NCBI GenBank assembly: GCA_934234185.1
Contig: CAKQHO010000001.1
Coordinates: 1 to 64,000, forward strand
Source: an uncultured Psychrobacillus sp.
Lineage (GTDB): Bacteria; Bacillota; Bacilli; Bacillales_A; Planococcaceae
DNA length: 64,000 nucleotides
Reading direction: 5' to 3'
Shown piece after piece: positions 18,023-27,350 of this stretch; position 1 is the stretch's first letter, and every line of letters begins with the position of its first letter. Made by a program: the position numbers and the translations under genes. The notes under the pieces are model-generated. The model was not told the DNA's origin. It saw only the letters and a list, made by a program, of their open reading frames with translations, and made no database searches.

Positions 18023-18100
18023 AAGAAAAGCGCAAGCGCCTGTCCTGCCCCGACAAGAAAATGGGAAACGGCGAGGAGGCGTCTCTCCAGTAGCTTAAAA
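18023..18100 (+). repeat. Dispersed intergenic repeat, copy 1
   Basis: A GC-rich stretch begins GCGCAAGCGCCTG, then TGCCCCGACAAG, then GGCGAGGAGGC. It matches the reverse complement of 60460-60535 with few differences over about 70 bp, and a decayed piece occurs near 45905-45931. It sits just after ytpA and before a terminator. The base composition differs clearly from its AT-rich surroundings. Confidence 0.75.
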
Positions 18101-18115
18101 TCTTCAACATAGAAA

Positions 18116-18152
18116 ATGCCAAAACGTTGATCACCAACGTTTTGGCATTTTT
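18116..18152. terminator. Bidirectional terminator between ytpA and the BpsB-like gene
   Basis: The perfect 14-bp stem ATGCCAAAACGTTG/CAACGTTTTGGCAT has a 5-nt loop, with T runs on both strands. It serves the convergent genes on each side. Confidence 0.9.
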
Positions 18153-18206
18153 CATATGATAAGCTTTTTTATATCACAAAAGAATCTTGGGACAGTTGCT
18201 TTATGA

Positions 18207-18749
18207 TTAAGAGGTCGGTACCTTTTTTTTCAATACTTCTTCATAATCTGTGGCTTCTATTAATGCTTTTTCTTCCATTGGAATACGGACAGAAAGCATT
18301 GCAAAATTCAATAGTGTAAAGAGTATAGCTGTAAAATATGCTTGAAACATTAAAGGTAGTAAGAGAATCTCTGTGCAAACAACTACATAATTTGGGTGTC
18401 TAATAAAGGTATATGGACCTTTAGCAACAACATTTGCTCCAGGTAGTATGATTATTTTTGTATTCCAAAATTGTCCCAAGGAAGCTAGACACCATACTCG
18501 TAGCGCCTGGACTACTAGGAAAATTCCTAGTAGATATGGGAAAATAGGGGATAATCCACGATCCACATAAATTACTTCTATGATTAATGCTAGAAAGAAG
18601 CTGACGTGGAGGGTTATCATCACAGGGTAATGAGATGCACCTACTTCATATGCGCCTTTTGCCAGCATCTTCTTTTCATTTCTTCTTGCAATAACAACCT
18701 CTATCAGCCGTTGAATAATGACTAATGTAACGATCACCGCAAACACCAA
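18207..18749 (-). CDS. bpsB: Isoprenylcysteine methyltransferase-family protein, BpsB/YpbQ-like O-methyltransferase
   Basis: Integral membrane methyltransferase of the ICMT family, 180 aa with about four or five hydrophobic spans. The SAM-binding signature GPYTFIRHPNYVV is present. In B. subtilis the equivalent BpsB (YpbQ) methylates alkylpyrones made by the type III polyketide synthase BpsA. The gene lies immediately after bpsA on the same strand, with one base between the stop and a TTG start. The ribosome site GGAGGG lies inside the end of bpsA, so translation is coupled. Confidence 0.85.
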   Translation of the reverse strand: MVFAVIVTLVIIQRLIEVVIARRNEKKMLAKGAYEVGASHYPVMITLHVSFFLALIIEVIYVDRGLSPIFPYLLGIFLVVQALRVWCLASLGQFWNTKIIILPGANVVAKGPYTFIRHPNYVVVCTEILLLPLMFQAYFTAILFTLLNFAMLSVRIPMEEKALIEATDYEEVLKKKVPTS

Positions 18750-18750
18750 A

Positions 18751-19833
18751 CTAATCCCTCCAATTCAGTAGGACTGCTTCTCCACAAAAACCAGGGCCAA
18801 GGGCTACGAGTAGACCATAGTCGTCTGAGGGGATATCTTGAAGCATAAATCGCTCAAGGACGTATAGTACAGTTGGAGATGACATATTGCCATGCTTCTT
18901 TAACACTTCCCTCGAAACGGAGGTTTGTCTATTGTCCAATTGGAGCGTATCCTCATACGCCTGTAGAACTTTTTTTCCACCAGGATGAGCAACAAAATGT
19001 TTTATTTGATCGCTTGTACAATTATTTTCTGATAGAAATTCATTCATGAAGGGTCCTAACCATTTAGATATGATGGTGGGAATGCTTTTAGCAAACACTA
19101 CATGTAATCCACTATTTTTTACTTCCCAGCCCATAACATCTTCCGAATCAGGCATCCATTTTGAAGCAGTGTTTACTATGGAAGGGACTTTCTTTTTTGT
19201 TTGTACCTCTACCTCATCTCCGCACACAAGCACGCACGCAGCACCATCGGAAAAAAGGGAAGCGCCAACTAGATTGCTTTTTGAATAATCATTCGGCTGA
19301 AAGGTTAGGCTGCATAACTCAACACAAACTACTAGCACCTTTGCTTTAGGATGAGCTTTACAGAAATCAAATGCTCTACTAATCCCTGCCGCTCCGCCTG
19401 CACAGCCAAGACCCCAAATTGGTATACGTCTTACACGATCTGAAAAAGGGAGCTTATTCATTACTCGAGCATCAATACTCGGAGTGGATATGCCAGTGCT
19501 GCTTATAAAAACAATGGCATCTATCTCTTCCGTCGATATAGGAGCGTTTAGAAAGTTCATATTTTGCAAGCAGCTTTGGATGACTTCACAGCTATATTGA
19601 GTGGCTAACTTGACATAAGTTGCGTTTCTTTCCTCAAAGGAATGTTCAACCTTATGCCAATCTAACGGCACACAAAAATTTCTTGTTTCAATTTCTCCAT
19701 TTTTAAATACACTTAGAAGCCTATCTAGCTGAGGTATTTTATCAGAGAAAAGCTCCTTTGTTAACTCTTCAATATTGTCTTGCTTTAAAGCATAGGGAGG
19801 ATTATATGTACTAACAGAAGTTATTTTTGGCAT
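18751..19833 (-). CDS. bpsA: Type III polyketide synthase (BpsA-like alkylpyrone synthase)
   Basis: Chalcone-synthase-fold homodimeric enzyme, 360 aa, expected to condense fatty acyl-CoA with malonyl-CoA into alkylpyrones or related polyketides. The catalytic triad is visible: Cys144 in GLGCAGGAAG, His in VAHPGGKKVL and Asn in HGNMSSPT. The C-terminal loop ALGPGFCGE is typical. The ATG has AAGGAG upstream. With the following methyltransferase it forms the two-gene bpsAB unit known from B. subtilis, and it is the only secondary-metabolism locus I see in the window. Confidence 0.92.
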   Translation of the reverse strand: MPKITSVSTYNPPYALKQDNIEELTKELFSDKIPQLDRLLSVFKNGEIETRNFCVPLDWHKVEHSFEERNATYVKLATQYSCEVIQSCLQNMNFLNAPISTEEIDAIVFISSTGISTPSIDARVMNKLPFSDRVRRIPIWGLGCAGGAAGISRAFDFCKAHPKAKVLVVCVELCSLTFQPNDYSKSNLVGASLFSDGAACVLVCGDEVEVQTKKKVPSIVNTASKWMPDSEDVMGWEVKNSGLHVVFAKSIPTIISKWLGPFMNEFLSENNCTSDQIKHFVAHPGGKKVLQAYEDTLQLDNRQTSVSREVLKKHGNMSSPTVLYVLERFMLQDIPSDDYGLLVALGPGFCGEAVLLNWRD

Positions 19834-19881
19834 GTCAATCTCCTTTTTTGTTAGTTTCCCCGCTCTATTTCCATATATGCT

Positions 19882-20451
19882 TCAGTTGGCTTTCATTTTT
19901 TCAAGGGCAATTATGAAGGGAGGGTCATTCACTTGATTTAAAAATTGATAACTTAAAACATGGACATATGAGTGGGGTAATTGTTGGACGTAAGATAATA
20001 ATTCATCTTTTTCCTGTTTACCACCTTCATGGCCATGATAAACTACTAATACAACCAATCCACCAACCTTTAATAGGCTTAGAATGTTTGTAATAGCTTC
20101 GATTGTGGACAATCCCTTTGTCACTATTTTATGGTCGCTTCCAGGTAAATAACCTAGATTAAATATAGCTCCAGTTATTTCTTCATTTACATATTCCTTC
20201 ACGTTTTCATGTCCATCATTGATGAGCACAACACGAGAACCTATTCCTGCTTGTCCTACTCTTTCCGCTGTTGCTTGGATAGCTTGCTCTTGAATATCAA
20301 AGGCATAGACCTTACCTGTATCTCCTACAAGTTCAGCCAAAAATAAAGTATCATGCCCATTTCCGGCAGTACCATCTATTACTATATCTCCTGGAGAAAT
20401 GGCATTGCTTAAAAGTTCTTTTGCGAACGGTAAGATTCTTTTTAATTTCAT
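19882..20451 (-). CDS. mnmM: tRNA wobble-uridine methyltransferase MnmM (YtqB)
   Basis: Rossmann-fold SAM-dependent methyltransferase, 189 aa. Motif I is VIDGTAGNGHDTLFLAE near residues 24-40, followed by VYAFDIQEQA and a GYLPGSDHK segment. The family (YtqB, now MnmM) is reported to methylate nm5(s2)U34 to mnm5(s2)U in Gram-positive tRNAs. The start codon overlaps the stop of the upstream radical SAM gene by 4 nt (ATGA), and the pairing is conserved in B. subtilis. Confidence 0.88.
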   Translation of the reverse strand: MKLKRILPFAKELLSNAISPGDIVIDGTAGNGHDTLFLAELVGDTGKVYAFDIQEQAIQATAERVGQAGIGSRVVLINDGHENVKEYVNEEITGAIFNLGYLPGSDHKIVTKGLSTIEAITNILSLLKVGGLVVLVVYHGHEGGKQEKDELLSYVQQLPHSYVHVLSYQFLNQVNDPPFIIALEKMKAN

Positions 20452-21407
20452 TTGAATTCACCAATCTCTTGATAAAATTTTCCTTGATAGCTATTTCTAT
20501 TTTTTAGCTCTGCATCGATTCCATTTAAGACATCCCATTTGTTGACACTCCACATGGGACCAATCATTAAATCAATTGGGCCATCACCGGTAATTCGATG
20601 TACAACCATATGAGGTGGAATGATTTCCAGTTGATCCGCTACCAGTTGAATATATGCATCTCTTTCTAAAAATTCCAGCATCCCTTTTTCATATTGTTTC
20701 ACCATAGGAGTTCCTTTTAATAAGTGAAGCAAGTGAATCTTAATACCTTGAACATCTAGCTTCGCTACCTCACGAGCAGTTTCCATCATCATCTCCCGAT
20801 CTTCAAGTGGAAGACCGTTTATGATATGAGTGCAAATGGAAATATTGTGTTTACGTAGTTTTTTCACGCCATCTTTATATGTTTGATAATCATGTGCTCG
20901 GTTAATAAGGGTAGCAGTTTTTTCATGTACAGTTTGTAAGCCAAGCTCTACCCATAGAAATGTTCTTTTATTTAGCTCTGCTAGATATTCGACAACATCA
21001 TCTGGTAAACAGTCGGGTCTAGTGGCGATAGATATCCCAACCACACCTTCTAAGGCTAGAGCGGCTTCAAATTTCTCCTTTAGAACAGGTAGTGGAGCAT
21101 GTGTATTCGTATAGGCTTGAAAATAAGCAATATATTGACCGTTTTTCCACTTTTCATGCATCTTTTCTTTCACTTTTTCAAATTGAATAGGGATGGGGTC
21201 CACTCGATCTCCGGCAAAATCGCCACTTCCTGCTACGCTACAAAACGTACAGCCGCCAAAAGCGACAGTGCCATCTCGATTTGGACAATCGAAACCAGCA
21301 TCTAATGCTACTTTGAAGATTTTACTATTGAATTGGTCACGTAAGTAACGGTTCCATGTATAATACCTTTTCTCGTCAGATGGAAAAGGGAATTGTTGAT
21401 CGTTCAT
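20448..21407 (-). CDS. ytqA: TIGR01212-family radical SAM protein YtqA (MnmL)
   Basis: Radical SAM enzyme with an Elp3-like iron-sulfur motif: cysteines in DCPNRDG and GGCTFCSVAG near residues 38-53. Downstream VGISIATRPDCLPDDVV and ELGLQTVHEKTATLINRAHD are typical. The length is 319 aa. Work on Gram-positive mnm5s2U synthesis assigns the YtqA family (MnmL) to converting cmnm5s2U to nm5s2U ahead of MnmM. The 4-nt overlap with mnmM supports that joint role. It diverges from the MFS gene. Confidence 0.87.
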   Translation of the reverse strand: MNDQQFPFPSDEKRYYTWNRYLRDQFNSKIFKVALDAGFDCPNRDGTVAFGGCTFCSVAGSGDFAGDRVDPIPIQFEKVKEKMHEKWKNGQYIAYFQAYTNTHAPLPVLKEKFEAALALEGVVGISIATRPDCLPDDVVEYLAELNKRTFLWVELGLQTVHEKTATLINRAHDYQTYKDGVKKLRKHNISICTHIINGLPLEDREMMMETAREVAKLDVQGIKIHLLHLLKGTPMVKQYEKGMLEFLERDAYIQLVADQLEIIPPHMVVHRITGDGPIDLMIGPMWSVNKWDVLNGIDAELKNRNSYQGKFYQEIGEFK

Positions 21408-21466
21408 TTTTATTCACTCCTTAAGCATTTATTTTAACATGACTATGATAATTTTAAATTATCTTC

Positions 21467-21495
21467 TTGAAGTGCTATATAAAAAGGAATACAAT
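21467..21495 (+). promoter_or_regulatory. Sigma-A promoter for the MFS transporter gene
   Basis: TTGAAG (21467-21472), a 17-nt spacer and TACAAT (21490-21495), 32 nt before the start codon. Confidence 0.65.
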
Positions 21496-21527
21496 ATCTT
21501 GAGCATGAAAAGAAAAGAGGGAAAGCA

Positions 21528-22697
21528 ATGCCGAAAGCAGTCTGGCTTCTGATTATCGGAATGTTTATCAATACTACCGGTAATTCCTTTTTGTGGCCAT
21601 TACATACCATTTATATGACTGATTATCTAGGACAGAGTTTACCGACTGCAGGTCTTGTCTTAATGTTAAATGCTGGGACAGGTGTGATAGGTAACCTATT
21701 AGGCGGTTATCTTTTTGACCGGATAGGTGGTTTCCGAGCTATTATAACAGGGATCATTCTTTCCATCCTTGCATTGATATTTTTAACCTTCTGGAATGAA
21801 TGGCCAGAATATATCTGGCTGGTAGCTATATTAGGCTTTAGTGGTGGGCTTATTTTCCCCAGTATGTATGCAATGGTTGGTAGTGTATGGCCAGAAGGGG
21901 GAAGAAAAGCCTTTAATGCTATCTATCTAGCGCAAAACGTAGGAGTAGCAATTGGCCCGGCAATCGCTGGCTTTGTTGCAGAAAATAATATTAAGCATAT
22001 TTTTCCAGCTAATTTATTCGCTTATGTTCTATTTTTAGGTGTTGCCTACATTTTCTATAGAAAAATATCTGTGCCAGATGCAACCTCAACCAATATGATG
22101 CCTGAAGAAACAGCCTTTAACCTCAAAGCTCCGCTATACGCAATGGCAATCGTCACCTTTGGTTATATGCTTACTTGGATGGTTTACGTGCAATGGACAT
22201 CTACGATTTCTACTCATATTTTAGATTTAGGAATCTCACTAAGTGAGTATAGTTTACTTTGGACTATAAACGGCGCTTTAATTATTGGGCTGCAGCCAGT
22301 CATAAAACCGATTATTGCCCGGATGGAAGGAAAACTAAAATCACAAATGGTTCTTGGACTATTTATTTTCATGGGTTCCTTTATCGTGGTGGCTTATGCA
22401 GAAAGCTATGCCATATTTATCACTGCCATGGCCATATTAACCGTTGGGGAATTATTTGTTTGGCCTGCAGTTCCTACTTTAGCTAGTCAATTAGCTCCGA
22501 AAGGAAAAGAAGGCTTTTATCAGGGGATTGTTAATAGTATGGCTACTATTGGAAGAATGATTGGACCATTGGTGGGTGGCGCATTAGTTGAAATATATGG
22601 AACACAGTTCATGATTTTAATTTTAACAAGCTTTGTACTCATATCTATTATTACTAGTTTTTTATACGATCTACCTTTAAAAAAACGTGCTCAATAG
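21528..22697 (+). CDS. Major facilitator superfamily transporter
   Basis: Twelve-span MFS permease, 389 aa. The loop 2-3 signature is seen as GGYLFDRIGGFRAI near residue 63, with a short central loop around residues 185-200. It probably exports small hydrophobic compounds by proton exchange, but the substrate cannot be read from the sequence. The ATG at 21528 follows AGAGGGAAAGC. The gene has its own promoter and terminator and stands alone, divergent from ytqAB. Confidence 0.88.
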   Translation: MPKAVWLLIIGMFINTTGNSFLWPLHTIYMTDYLGQSLPTAGLVLMLNAGTGVIGNLLGGYLFDRIGGFRAIITGIILSILALIFLTFWNEWPEYIWLVAILGFSGGLIFPSMYAMVGSVWPEGGRKAFNAIYLAQNVGVAIGPAIAGFVAENNIKHIFPANLFAYVLFLGVAYIFYRKISVPDATSTNMMPEETAFNLKAPLYAMAIVTFGYMLTWMVYVQWTSTISTHILDLGISLSEYSLLWTINGALIIGLQPVIKPIIARMEGKLKSQMVLGLFIFMGSFIVVAYAESYAIFITAMAILTVGELFVWPAVPTLASQLAPKGKEGFYQGIVNSMATIGRMIGPLVGGALVEIYGTQFMILILTSFVLISIITSFLYDLPLKKRAQ

Positions 22698-22716
22698 GAG
22701 TACGTTTTTTCTTTTT
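22680..22716 (+). terminator. Terminator overlapping the MFS gene stop
   Basis: The 13-bp stem AAAAAACGTGCTC/GAGTACGTTTTTT with a 5-nt loop begins within the last codons and ends in T-rich sequence. Confidence 0.8.
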
Positions 22717-22797
22717 CAAAAATACTACGATTTGCGTAATTGTCCTATTTTTGAGAATATAATAGAGTAATATCATTTTTCAAAGGGGGACTGTACA

Positions 22798-23487
22798 ATG
22801 AAACCTATTTATTCATCAGCACGTGAGGCTGTAGAAGGGATTCAGGATGGTATGACGTTAATGGTAGGAGGCTTTGGTTTAGTTGGTATACCAGAGCAGC
22901 TTATTTTGGCGTTAGTGGAGAAGGGGGTAAAAGATTTAACGGTAATATCCAACAACTGTGGGGTAGATGATTGGGGTTTAGGATTACTCCTTAAAAATAA
23001 GCAAATTAAAAAAATGATAGGCTCCTATGTAGGAGAAAACAAAGAATTTGAACGTCAAGTAATTTCTGGAGAAATTGAAGTAGAGCTTACACCACAAGGA
23101 ACGTTAGCGGAAAAAATTCGTGCTGGTGGAGCTGGAATTCCCGCATTTTTCACTCCTGCAGGTGTTGGTACGACAGTGGCTGATGGTAAAGAAGTGCGTC
23201 AGTTTGATGGAAAAGAATATGTACTAGAGGAAGCATTGAAGGCTGATTATTCCTTAGTTAGAGCAGCGAAAGCTGATAAATTCGGTAACTTAATTTATAA
23301 CAAAACAGCTCAAAACTTTAATCCGATGATGGCAGCAGCAGGGAAAATTACAATTGCTGAAGTTGAAGAAATCGTGGAAACAGGAGATTTAGAGCCTGCA
23401 CAAATACATACACCAAGCATCTATGTTCAAGGTCTATTACAAGCAAAGCAGGAAAAAAGAATCGAACGTTTAACGATACGTTCATAA
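22798..23487 (+). CDS. scoA: 3-oxoacid CoA-transferase subunit A
   Basis: Alpha subunit of a succinyl-CoA:acetoacetate-type CoA transferase, 229 aa. The CoA-binding signature [13 protein letters not shown] lies at residues 24-36, and [14 protein letters not shown] is conserved. Paired with scoB 13 nt downstream, it would move CoA between acyl groups in ketone-body or short-chain fatty acid use. The ATG follows GGGGGACTGTACA. A TATAAT at 22758-22763 is a possible -10. Confidence 0.93.
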   Translation: MKPIYSSAREAVEGIQDGMTLMVGGFGLVGIPEQLILALVEKGVKDLTVISNNCGVDDWGLGLLLKNKQIKKMIGSYVGENKEFERQVISGEIEVELTPQGTLAEKIRAGGAGIPAFFTPAGVGTTVADGKEVRQFDGKEYVLEEALKADYSLVRAAKADKFGNLIYNKTAQNFNPMMAAAGKITIAEVEEIVETGDLEPAQIHTPSIYVQGLLQAKQEKRIERLTIRS

Positions 23488-23500
23488 GGGGGAGATTCTC

Positions 23501-24154
23501 ATGAATACACGTGAAAAAATTGCAAGAAGAGCAGAAAAGGAAATTGCCCATGGGAACTATGTGAACTTAGGAATAGGCATTCCAACTTTAGTTGCCAACT
23601 TCATCTCACCAGATAAGACAGTGGTGCTTCAATCGGAAAATGGTCTTTTGGGGATTGGACCATATCCTACAGAAAATGAAGTAGATCCTGATCTTATTAA
23701 TGCTGGAAAGGAGACGGTGACTACTATTCCCGGCTCATCCTTTTTCTCCAGTGCTGAATCTTTTGCGATGATACGTGGTGGACATGTAGATGTTGCCATT
23801 TTAGGAGCTATGGAGGTTTCTGAAAAAGGCGATTTGGCTAACTGGATGATTCCAGGAAAGATGATTAAAGGAATGGGAGGAGCTATGGATTTAGTACATG
23901 GTGCAAAGAAGATTATTGTTATCATGGATCATTGTGCGAAGGATGGCTCTCCAAAAATTAAAAAAGAATGCTCTTTACCTTTAACTGGTAAAGGTGTAGT
24001 GAATAAAATAATAACAGAACGGGCAATGATTGAAGTAACGGATGCTGGATTAGAATTAAAAGAAGTATTTGAAGGTTTTACCCTTCAAGATATTTTAGAT
24101 GCAACAGAGGCTGATTTAATTTTGAATGATGTAAAAGAAAACGTCTCTATTTAA
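23501..24154 (+). CDS. scoB: 3-oxoacid CoA-transferase subunit B
   Basis: Beta subunit of the CoA transferase, 217 aa, carrying the catalytic glutamate in [13 protein letters not shown] (near residue 47) and the [12 protein letters not shown] region. GGCGHVD-like and [19 protein letters not shown] segments are typical of the family. The ATG has GGGGGAGA upstream. No thiolase or hydroxybutyrate dehydrogenase gene lies next to it, so the physiological substrate is uncertain. The Leu T-box of leuS follows directly. Confidence 0.93.
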   Translation: MNTREKIARRAEKEIAHGNYVNLGIGIPTLVANFISPDKTVVLQSENGLLGIGPYPTENEVDPDLINAGKETVTTIPGSSFFSSAESFAMIRGGHVDVAILGAMEVSEKGDLANWMIPGKMIKGMGGAMDLVHGAKKIIVIMDHCAKDGSPKIKKECSLPLTGKGVVNKIITERAMIEVTDAGLELKEVFEGFTLQDILDATEADLILNDVKENVSI

Positions 24155-24180
24155 ATTTTTAGTCTATCTTGTATTTTTGA

Positions 24181-24209
24181 TTGAAATCCATTAAACTAAT
24201 CACAATAGT
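24181..24209 (+). promoter_or_regulatory. Candidate promoter for the leuS T-box leader
   Basis: TTGAAA (24181-24186), a 17-nt spacer and AATAGT (24204-24209). The -10 is weak, but its position suits a leader starting near 24216. Confidence 0.4.
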
Positions 24210-24450
24210 ATTTGACTGAGAGAAGGAATAGTAAATAATACTCGTTTTCTGTAGAGAGCTGGCGGTTGGTGCAAGTCAGTGGAGCGAATTATTGAACTCG
24301 CCTTGGAGTCTGTATAGGTGAACAAAGAGTAGCCTATGCCGTTTTCCGCGTTAAGGAAACAAGTTGAGTGAAGTTGTTTCACTAATTTGGGTGGTACCGC
24401 GTGAGTATATTCTCTCGTCCCTTAGTTTATAAGGGGCGAGTTTTTTTATT
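24210..24450 (+). ncRNA. T-box leader with leucine specifier, controlling leuS
   Basis: Stem I contains GAGAGCTGGCGGTTGGTG followed by the specifier context GAA-CTC-GCC, with the Leu codon CTC at 24297-24299. The T-box proper is GGTGGTACCGCG (TGGTACCGCG at 24392-24401), which pairs with the NCCA end of uncharged tRNA-Leu. The terminator stem CTCGTCCCTTA/TAAGGGGCGAG (24414-24424/24430-24440) with seven T follows. Leucine starvation should allow read-through into leuS. Confidence 0.95.
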
Positions 24451-24509
24451 TTCACGGGAAGAATGAAAAGGCCTAAGAAATACAGAGCCAATTTCAAGGA
24501 GGAAAAGAC

Positions 24510-26921
24510 ATGAGCTTTAATCATGAAGCAATCGAAAAAAAGTGGCAACAATATTGGAAGGATAATAAAACCTACAAGATGACAGATGATCCTTCTAAAC
24601 CAAAATTTTATGCATTAGATATGTTCCCATATCCATCTGGTGTAGGTCTGCACGTTGGACATCCACTTGGATACATTGCAACAGATATCCTAAGTGCATT
24701 TAAACGAAAGCAAGGCTATAACGTTCTACATCCAATGGGATGGGATGCATTTGGATTGCCAGCAGAGCAATATGCAATCGACACAGGAAATGACCCAGCT
24801 GAATTCACAGCTAAAAATATCGCTACCTTTAAACGTCAAATGACGGATTTAGGCTTCTCCTATGATTGGGATAGAGAAGTTAATACTACTGATCCATCCT
24901 ACTATAAATGGACTCAATGGATTTTCATCCAGCTATATAAAAAAGGGCTAGCGTATGTAGATGAAGTGCCAGTAAACTGGTGCCCAGCTTTAGGTACCGT
25001 GCTTGCAAATGAAGAGGTAATTGATGGCTTATCTGAGCGTGGAGGTCACCCAGTAGAACGTCGTCCGATGAGACAATGGGTGCTACGTATTACTGCTTAT
25101 GCAGACAGATTATTAGAAGACTTGGATGATCTGGATTGGCCTGAAAGCCTGAAAGAAATGCAACGCAATTGGATTGGGCGCTCAGAGGGTGCAGAGCTTA
25201 CATTTGAGGTTGCTGATACTAATGAAAGTTTCCAAGCCTTTACCACTCGTCCAGATACAATTTTTGGGGCAACGTATGCGGTTCTAGCTCCAGAGCATAA
25301 ATTGGTGGATGTAATCACTACTCCAGAGCAAATGGATGCGGTGCAAGCCTACAAGGATCAAGTGAAGCTAAAGAGTGATTTAGAGAGAACTGATCTAGCA
25401 AAACATAAAACTGGTGTATTCACGGGTGCCTATGCAGTGAATCCGGTAAGTGGAGAAAAAATGCCTATTTGGATTGCAGATTATGTGTTAGCTACTTATG
25501 GTACTGGAGCAATTATGGCTGTTCCTGCACATGATGAACGTGATTATGAATTTGCTAAGAAATTTGATCTTCCTATCGTTGAGGTAGTTTCTGGAGGAAA
25601 TATTGAAGAGGCTGCTTATACGGAGGATGGCACACTTATTAATTCTGATTTCTTAAATGGCTTAAACAAGCAAGAAGCAATTGCAAAAGCAATTGAATGG
25701 TTTGAGGCAAATGGTAAGGGTGAAAGAAAGATAACTTATCGTCTACGTGATTGGTTGTTTAGCCGTCAGCGTTATTGGGGTGAACCAATCCCAATTATCC
25801 ATTGGGAGGATGGTACTTCCTCTGCAATTGATGAGTCAGAATTACCATTAACACTTCCAGTAACTAGCGATATTAAGCCAAGTGGAACTGGTGAATCCCC
25901 ACTTGCAAACATCACTGAGTGGGTAAATGTAGTGGATCCAGTTACTGGTAAGAAAGGACGTCGTGAAACAAATACGATGCCTCAATGGGCTGGAAGCTGC
26001 TGGTATTACCTACGCTACATCGATCCAAATAACGATGAAATGCTTGTAGATCCTGAGCTTGCAGAACGTTGGTTACCAGTAGATTTATACGTGGGTGGAG
26101 CAGAGCATGCAGTGCTTCACTTGTTATATGCCCGCTTCTGGCATAAATTCCTATACGATATCGGTGTTGTAAAAACGAAGGAGCCATTCCAAAAGCTATT
26201 TAACCAAGGAATGATTCTTGGAGAAAATAACGAAAAAATGTCTAAATCAAAAGGCAACGTAGTTAATCCAGACGATATTGTGAAAAGTCATGGAGCGGAC
26301 TCCCTACGTTTATACGAAATGTTCATGGGACCACTTGATTCTTCGAAGCCTTGGTCTACTAACGGTTTAGATGGTGCACGTCGTTTCTTAGATCGCATAT
26401 GGCGCTTATTTGTAAATGAGGATGGAACATTAAGTTCGAAGGTGTCTGATTCTTCCTCAGATAATATGGAAAAGGCTTACCACCAAACAGTTAAAAAGGT
26501 AACAGAAGACTATGAAGCAATGCATTATAATACTGCCATTTCACAAATGATGGTATTTATCAATGAAGGATACAAAGCAGAGAAAATCTCGAAGGAATAT
26601 GTGGAAGGCTTTGTTGTTCTTATCTCACCAATCGTGCCTCACCTTGCTGAAGAGCTTTGGAGTATTTTAGGGCACGACGAAACTATTTCCTATGTGGCAT
26701 GGCCATCATATGATGAATCTAAACTAGTAGACAATGAAGTGGAAATTCCAGTACAGATTAAAGGTAAGGTGCGTGCGAAGCTGGTTGTCGCAAAAGATGC
26801 ATCCAAAGAAGAGCTAGAAAAAATGGCTTTAGCCTCTGAACAGGTTCAGCAATGGATTGATGGGAAAGAAGTGAAAAAGATTATTGCCATCCCTGGTAAA
26901 ATGGTGAATATCGTAATTTAA
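24510..26921 (+). CDS. leuS: Leucyl-tRNA synthetase
   Basis: Class I aminoacyl-tRNA synthetase, 803 aa, normal for Bacillus. HIGH motif HVGH is at residues 48-51, the CP1 editing domain carries [12 protein letters not shown], and KMSKS is exact at residues 576-580. The anticodon-binding and C-terminal domains follow. The ATG has AAGGAGG upstream. It is controlled by the T-box leader just before it and closed by a perfect terminator. Confidence 0.98.
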   Translation: MSFNHEAIEKKWQQYWKDNKTYKMTDDPSKPKFYALDMFPYPSGVGLHVGHPLGYIATDILSAFKRKQGYNVLHPMGWDAFGLPAEQYAIDTGNDPAEFTAKNIATFKRQMTDLGFSYDWDREVNTTDPSYYKWTQWIFIQLYKKGLAYVDEVPVNWCPALGTVLANEEVIDGLSERGGHPVERRPMRQWVLRITAYADRLLEDLDDLDWPESLKEMQRNWIGRSEGAELTFEVADTNESFQAFTTRPDTIFGATYAVLAPEHKLVDVITTPEQMDAVQAYKDQVKLKSDLERTDLAKHKTGVFTGAYAVNPVSGEKMPIWIADYVLATYGTGAIMAVPAHDERDYEFAKKFDLPIVEVVSGGNIEEAAYTEDGTLINSDFLNGLNKQEAIAKAIEWFEANGKGERKITYRLRDWLFSRQRYWGEPIPIIHWEDGTSSAIDESELPLTLPVTSDIKPSGTGESPLANITEWVNVVDPVTGKKGRRETNTMPQWAGSCWYYLRYIDPNNDEMLVDPELAERWLPVDLYVGGAEHAVLHLLYARFWHKFLYDIGVVKTKEPFQKLFNQGMILGENNEKMSKSKGNVVNPDDIVKSHGADSLRLYEMFMGPLDSSKPWSTNGLDGARRFLDRIWRLFVNEDGTLSSKVSDSSSDNMEKAYHQTVKKVTEDYEAMHYNTAISQMMVFINEGYKAEKISKEYVEGFVVLISPIVPHLAEELWSILGHDETISYVAWPSYDESKLVDNEVEIPVQIKGKVRAKLVVAKDASKEELEKMALASEQVQQWIDGKEVKKIIAIPGKMVNIVI

Positions 26922-26932
26922 TATTAGGCTCT

Positions 26933-26970
26933 AAATCGACGTCAACAATATGTTTTGACGTCGATTTTTT
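26933..26970 (+). terminator. Terminator after leuS
   Basis: The perfect 13-bp stem AAATCGACGTCAA/TTGACGTCGATTT with a 9-nt loop and a T run. Confidence 0.9.
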
Positions 26971-27020
26971 CATACTTATTTTTTCTCTGAAAATGAATTG
27001 TAAAAGTATGTTTCTTGAGT

Positions 27021-27029
27021 TGCTATAAT
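27021..27029 (+). promoter_or_regulatory. Extended -10 promoter before a small ORF
   Basis: TGCTATAAT is a perfect extended -10 (TGnTATAAT) about 115 nt upstream of the 45-aa ORF. A TTGTAA at 26998 is 20 nt away, too far for a good -35, but extended -10 promoters need little there. Confidence 0.5.
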
Positions 27030-27143
27030 GCTGGTTGATTTACTAAAAATGTAATTAGTGTTGTAAAATTGATTGGAAGGTATTTTCAGTATATTTTAAT
27101 ACGAAGTTTAGCTTTTGAGTTATTTTAGAGATGAGGTGTAGAG

Positions 27144-27281
27144 GTGAGATGGTTATACAGTAAGTGGTTTAATAAGGTTTTTTTGATCACTTCAGGTCTG
27201 CTTTTCATCTGGTTTTTTCTAGCATTTGTTTTTATAGGTGGTTATATTCTTATGTTACTAATAGCTGAACTTCAAAGGTAA
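27144..27281 (+). CDS. Small hydrophobic protein, 45 aa
   Basis: The ORF runs from a GTG at 27144 to TAA at 27281 and encodes a protein beginning MRWLYSKWFNKVF, followed by a long hydrophobic stretch (about residues 13-40) and a short polar end AELQR. GAGGTG lies 5 nt before the GTG, and an extended -10 promoter lies upstream. I recognise no family. It would be a one- or two-span membrane peptide. The flanking DNA holds no other coding frame, which favours a real gene, but translation is unproven. Confidence 0.5.
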   Translation: MRWLYSKWFNKVFLITSGLLFIWFFLAFVFIGGYILMLLIAELQR

Positions 27282-27293
27282 TATATTCTAAGG

Positions 27294-27323
27294 AGAGAGC
27301 ATCTTTATGTAAAGATACTCTCT
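27294..27323. repeat. Inverted repeat after the 45-aa ORF
   Basis: AGAGAGCATCTTTA/TAAAGATACTCTCT pairs over 14 positions with one C-A mismatch and a 2-nt loop. Neither strand has a T run after it, so it may be a weak terminator for trpG or the small ORF, or a stabilising hairpin. Confidence 0.55.
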
Positions 27324-27350
27324 GATAGATAATTTAATGTTATTTCACCT

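Noticed and set aside
27294..27323. Terminator for trpG
   Set aside because: Good stem, but no T run on either strand; listed only as an inverted repeat.
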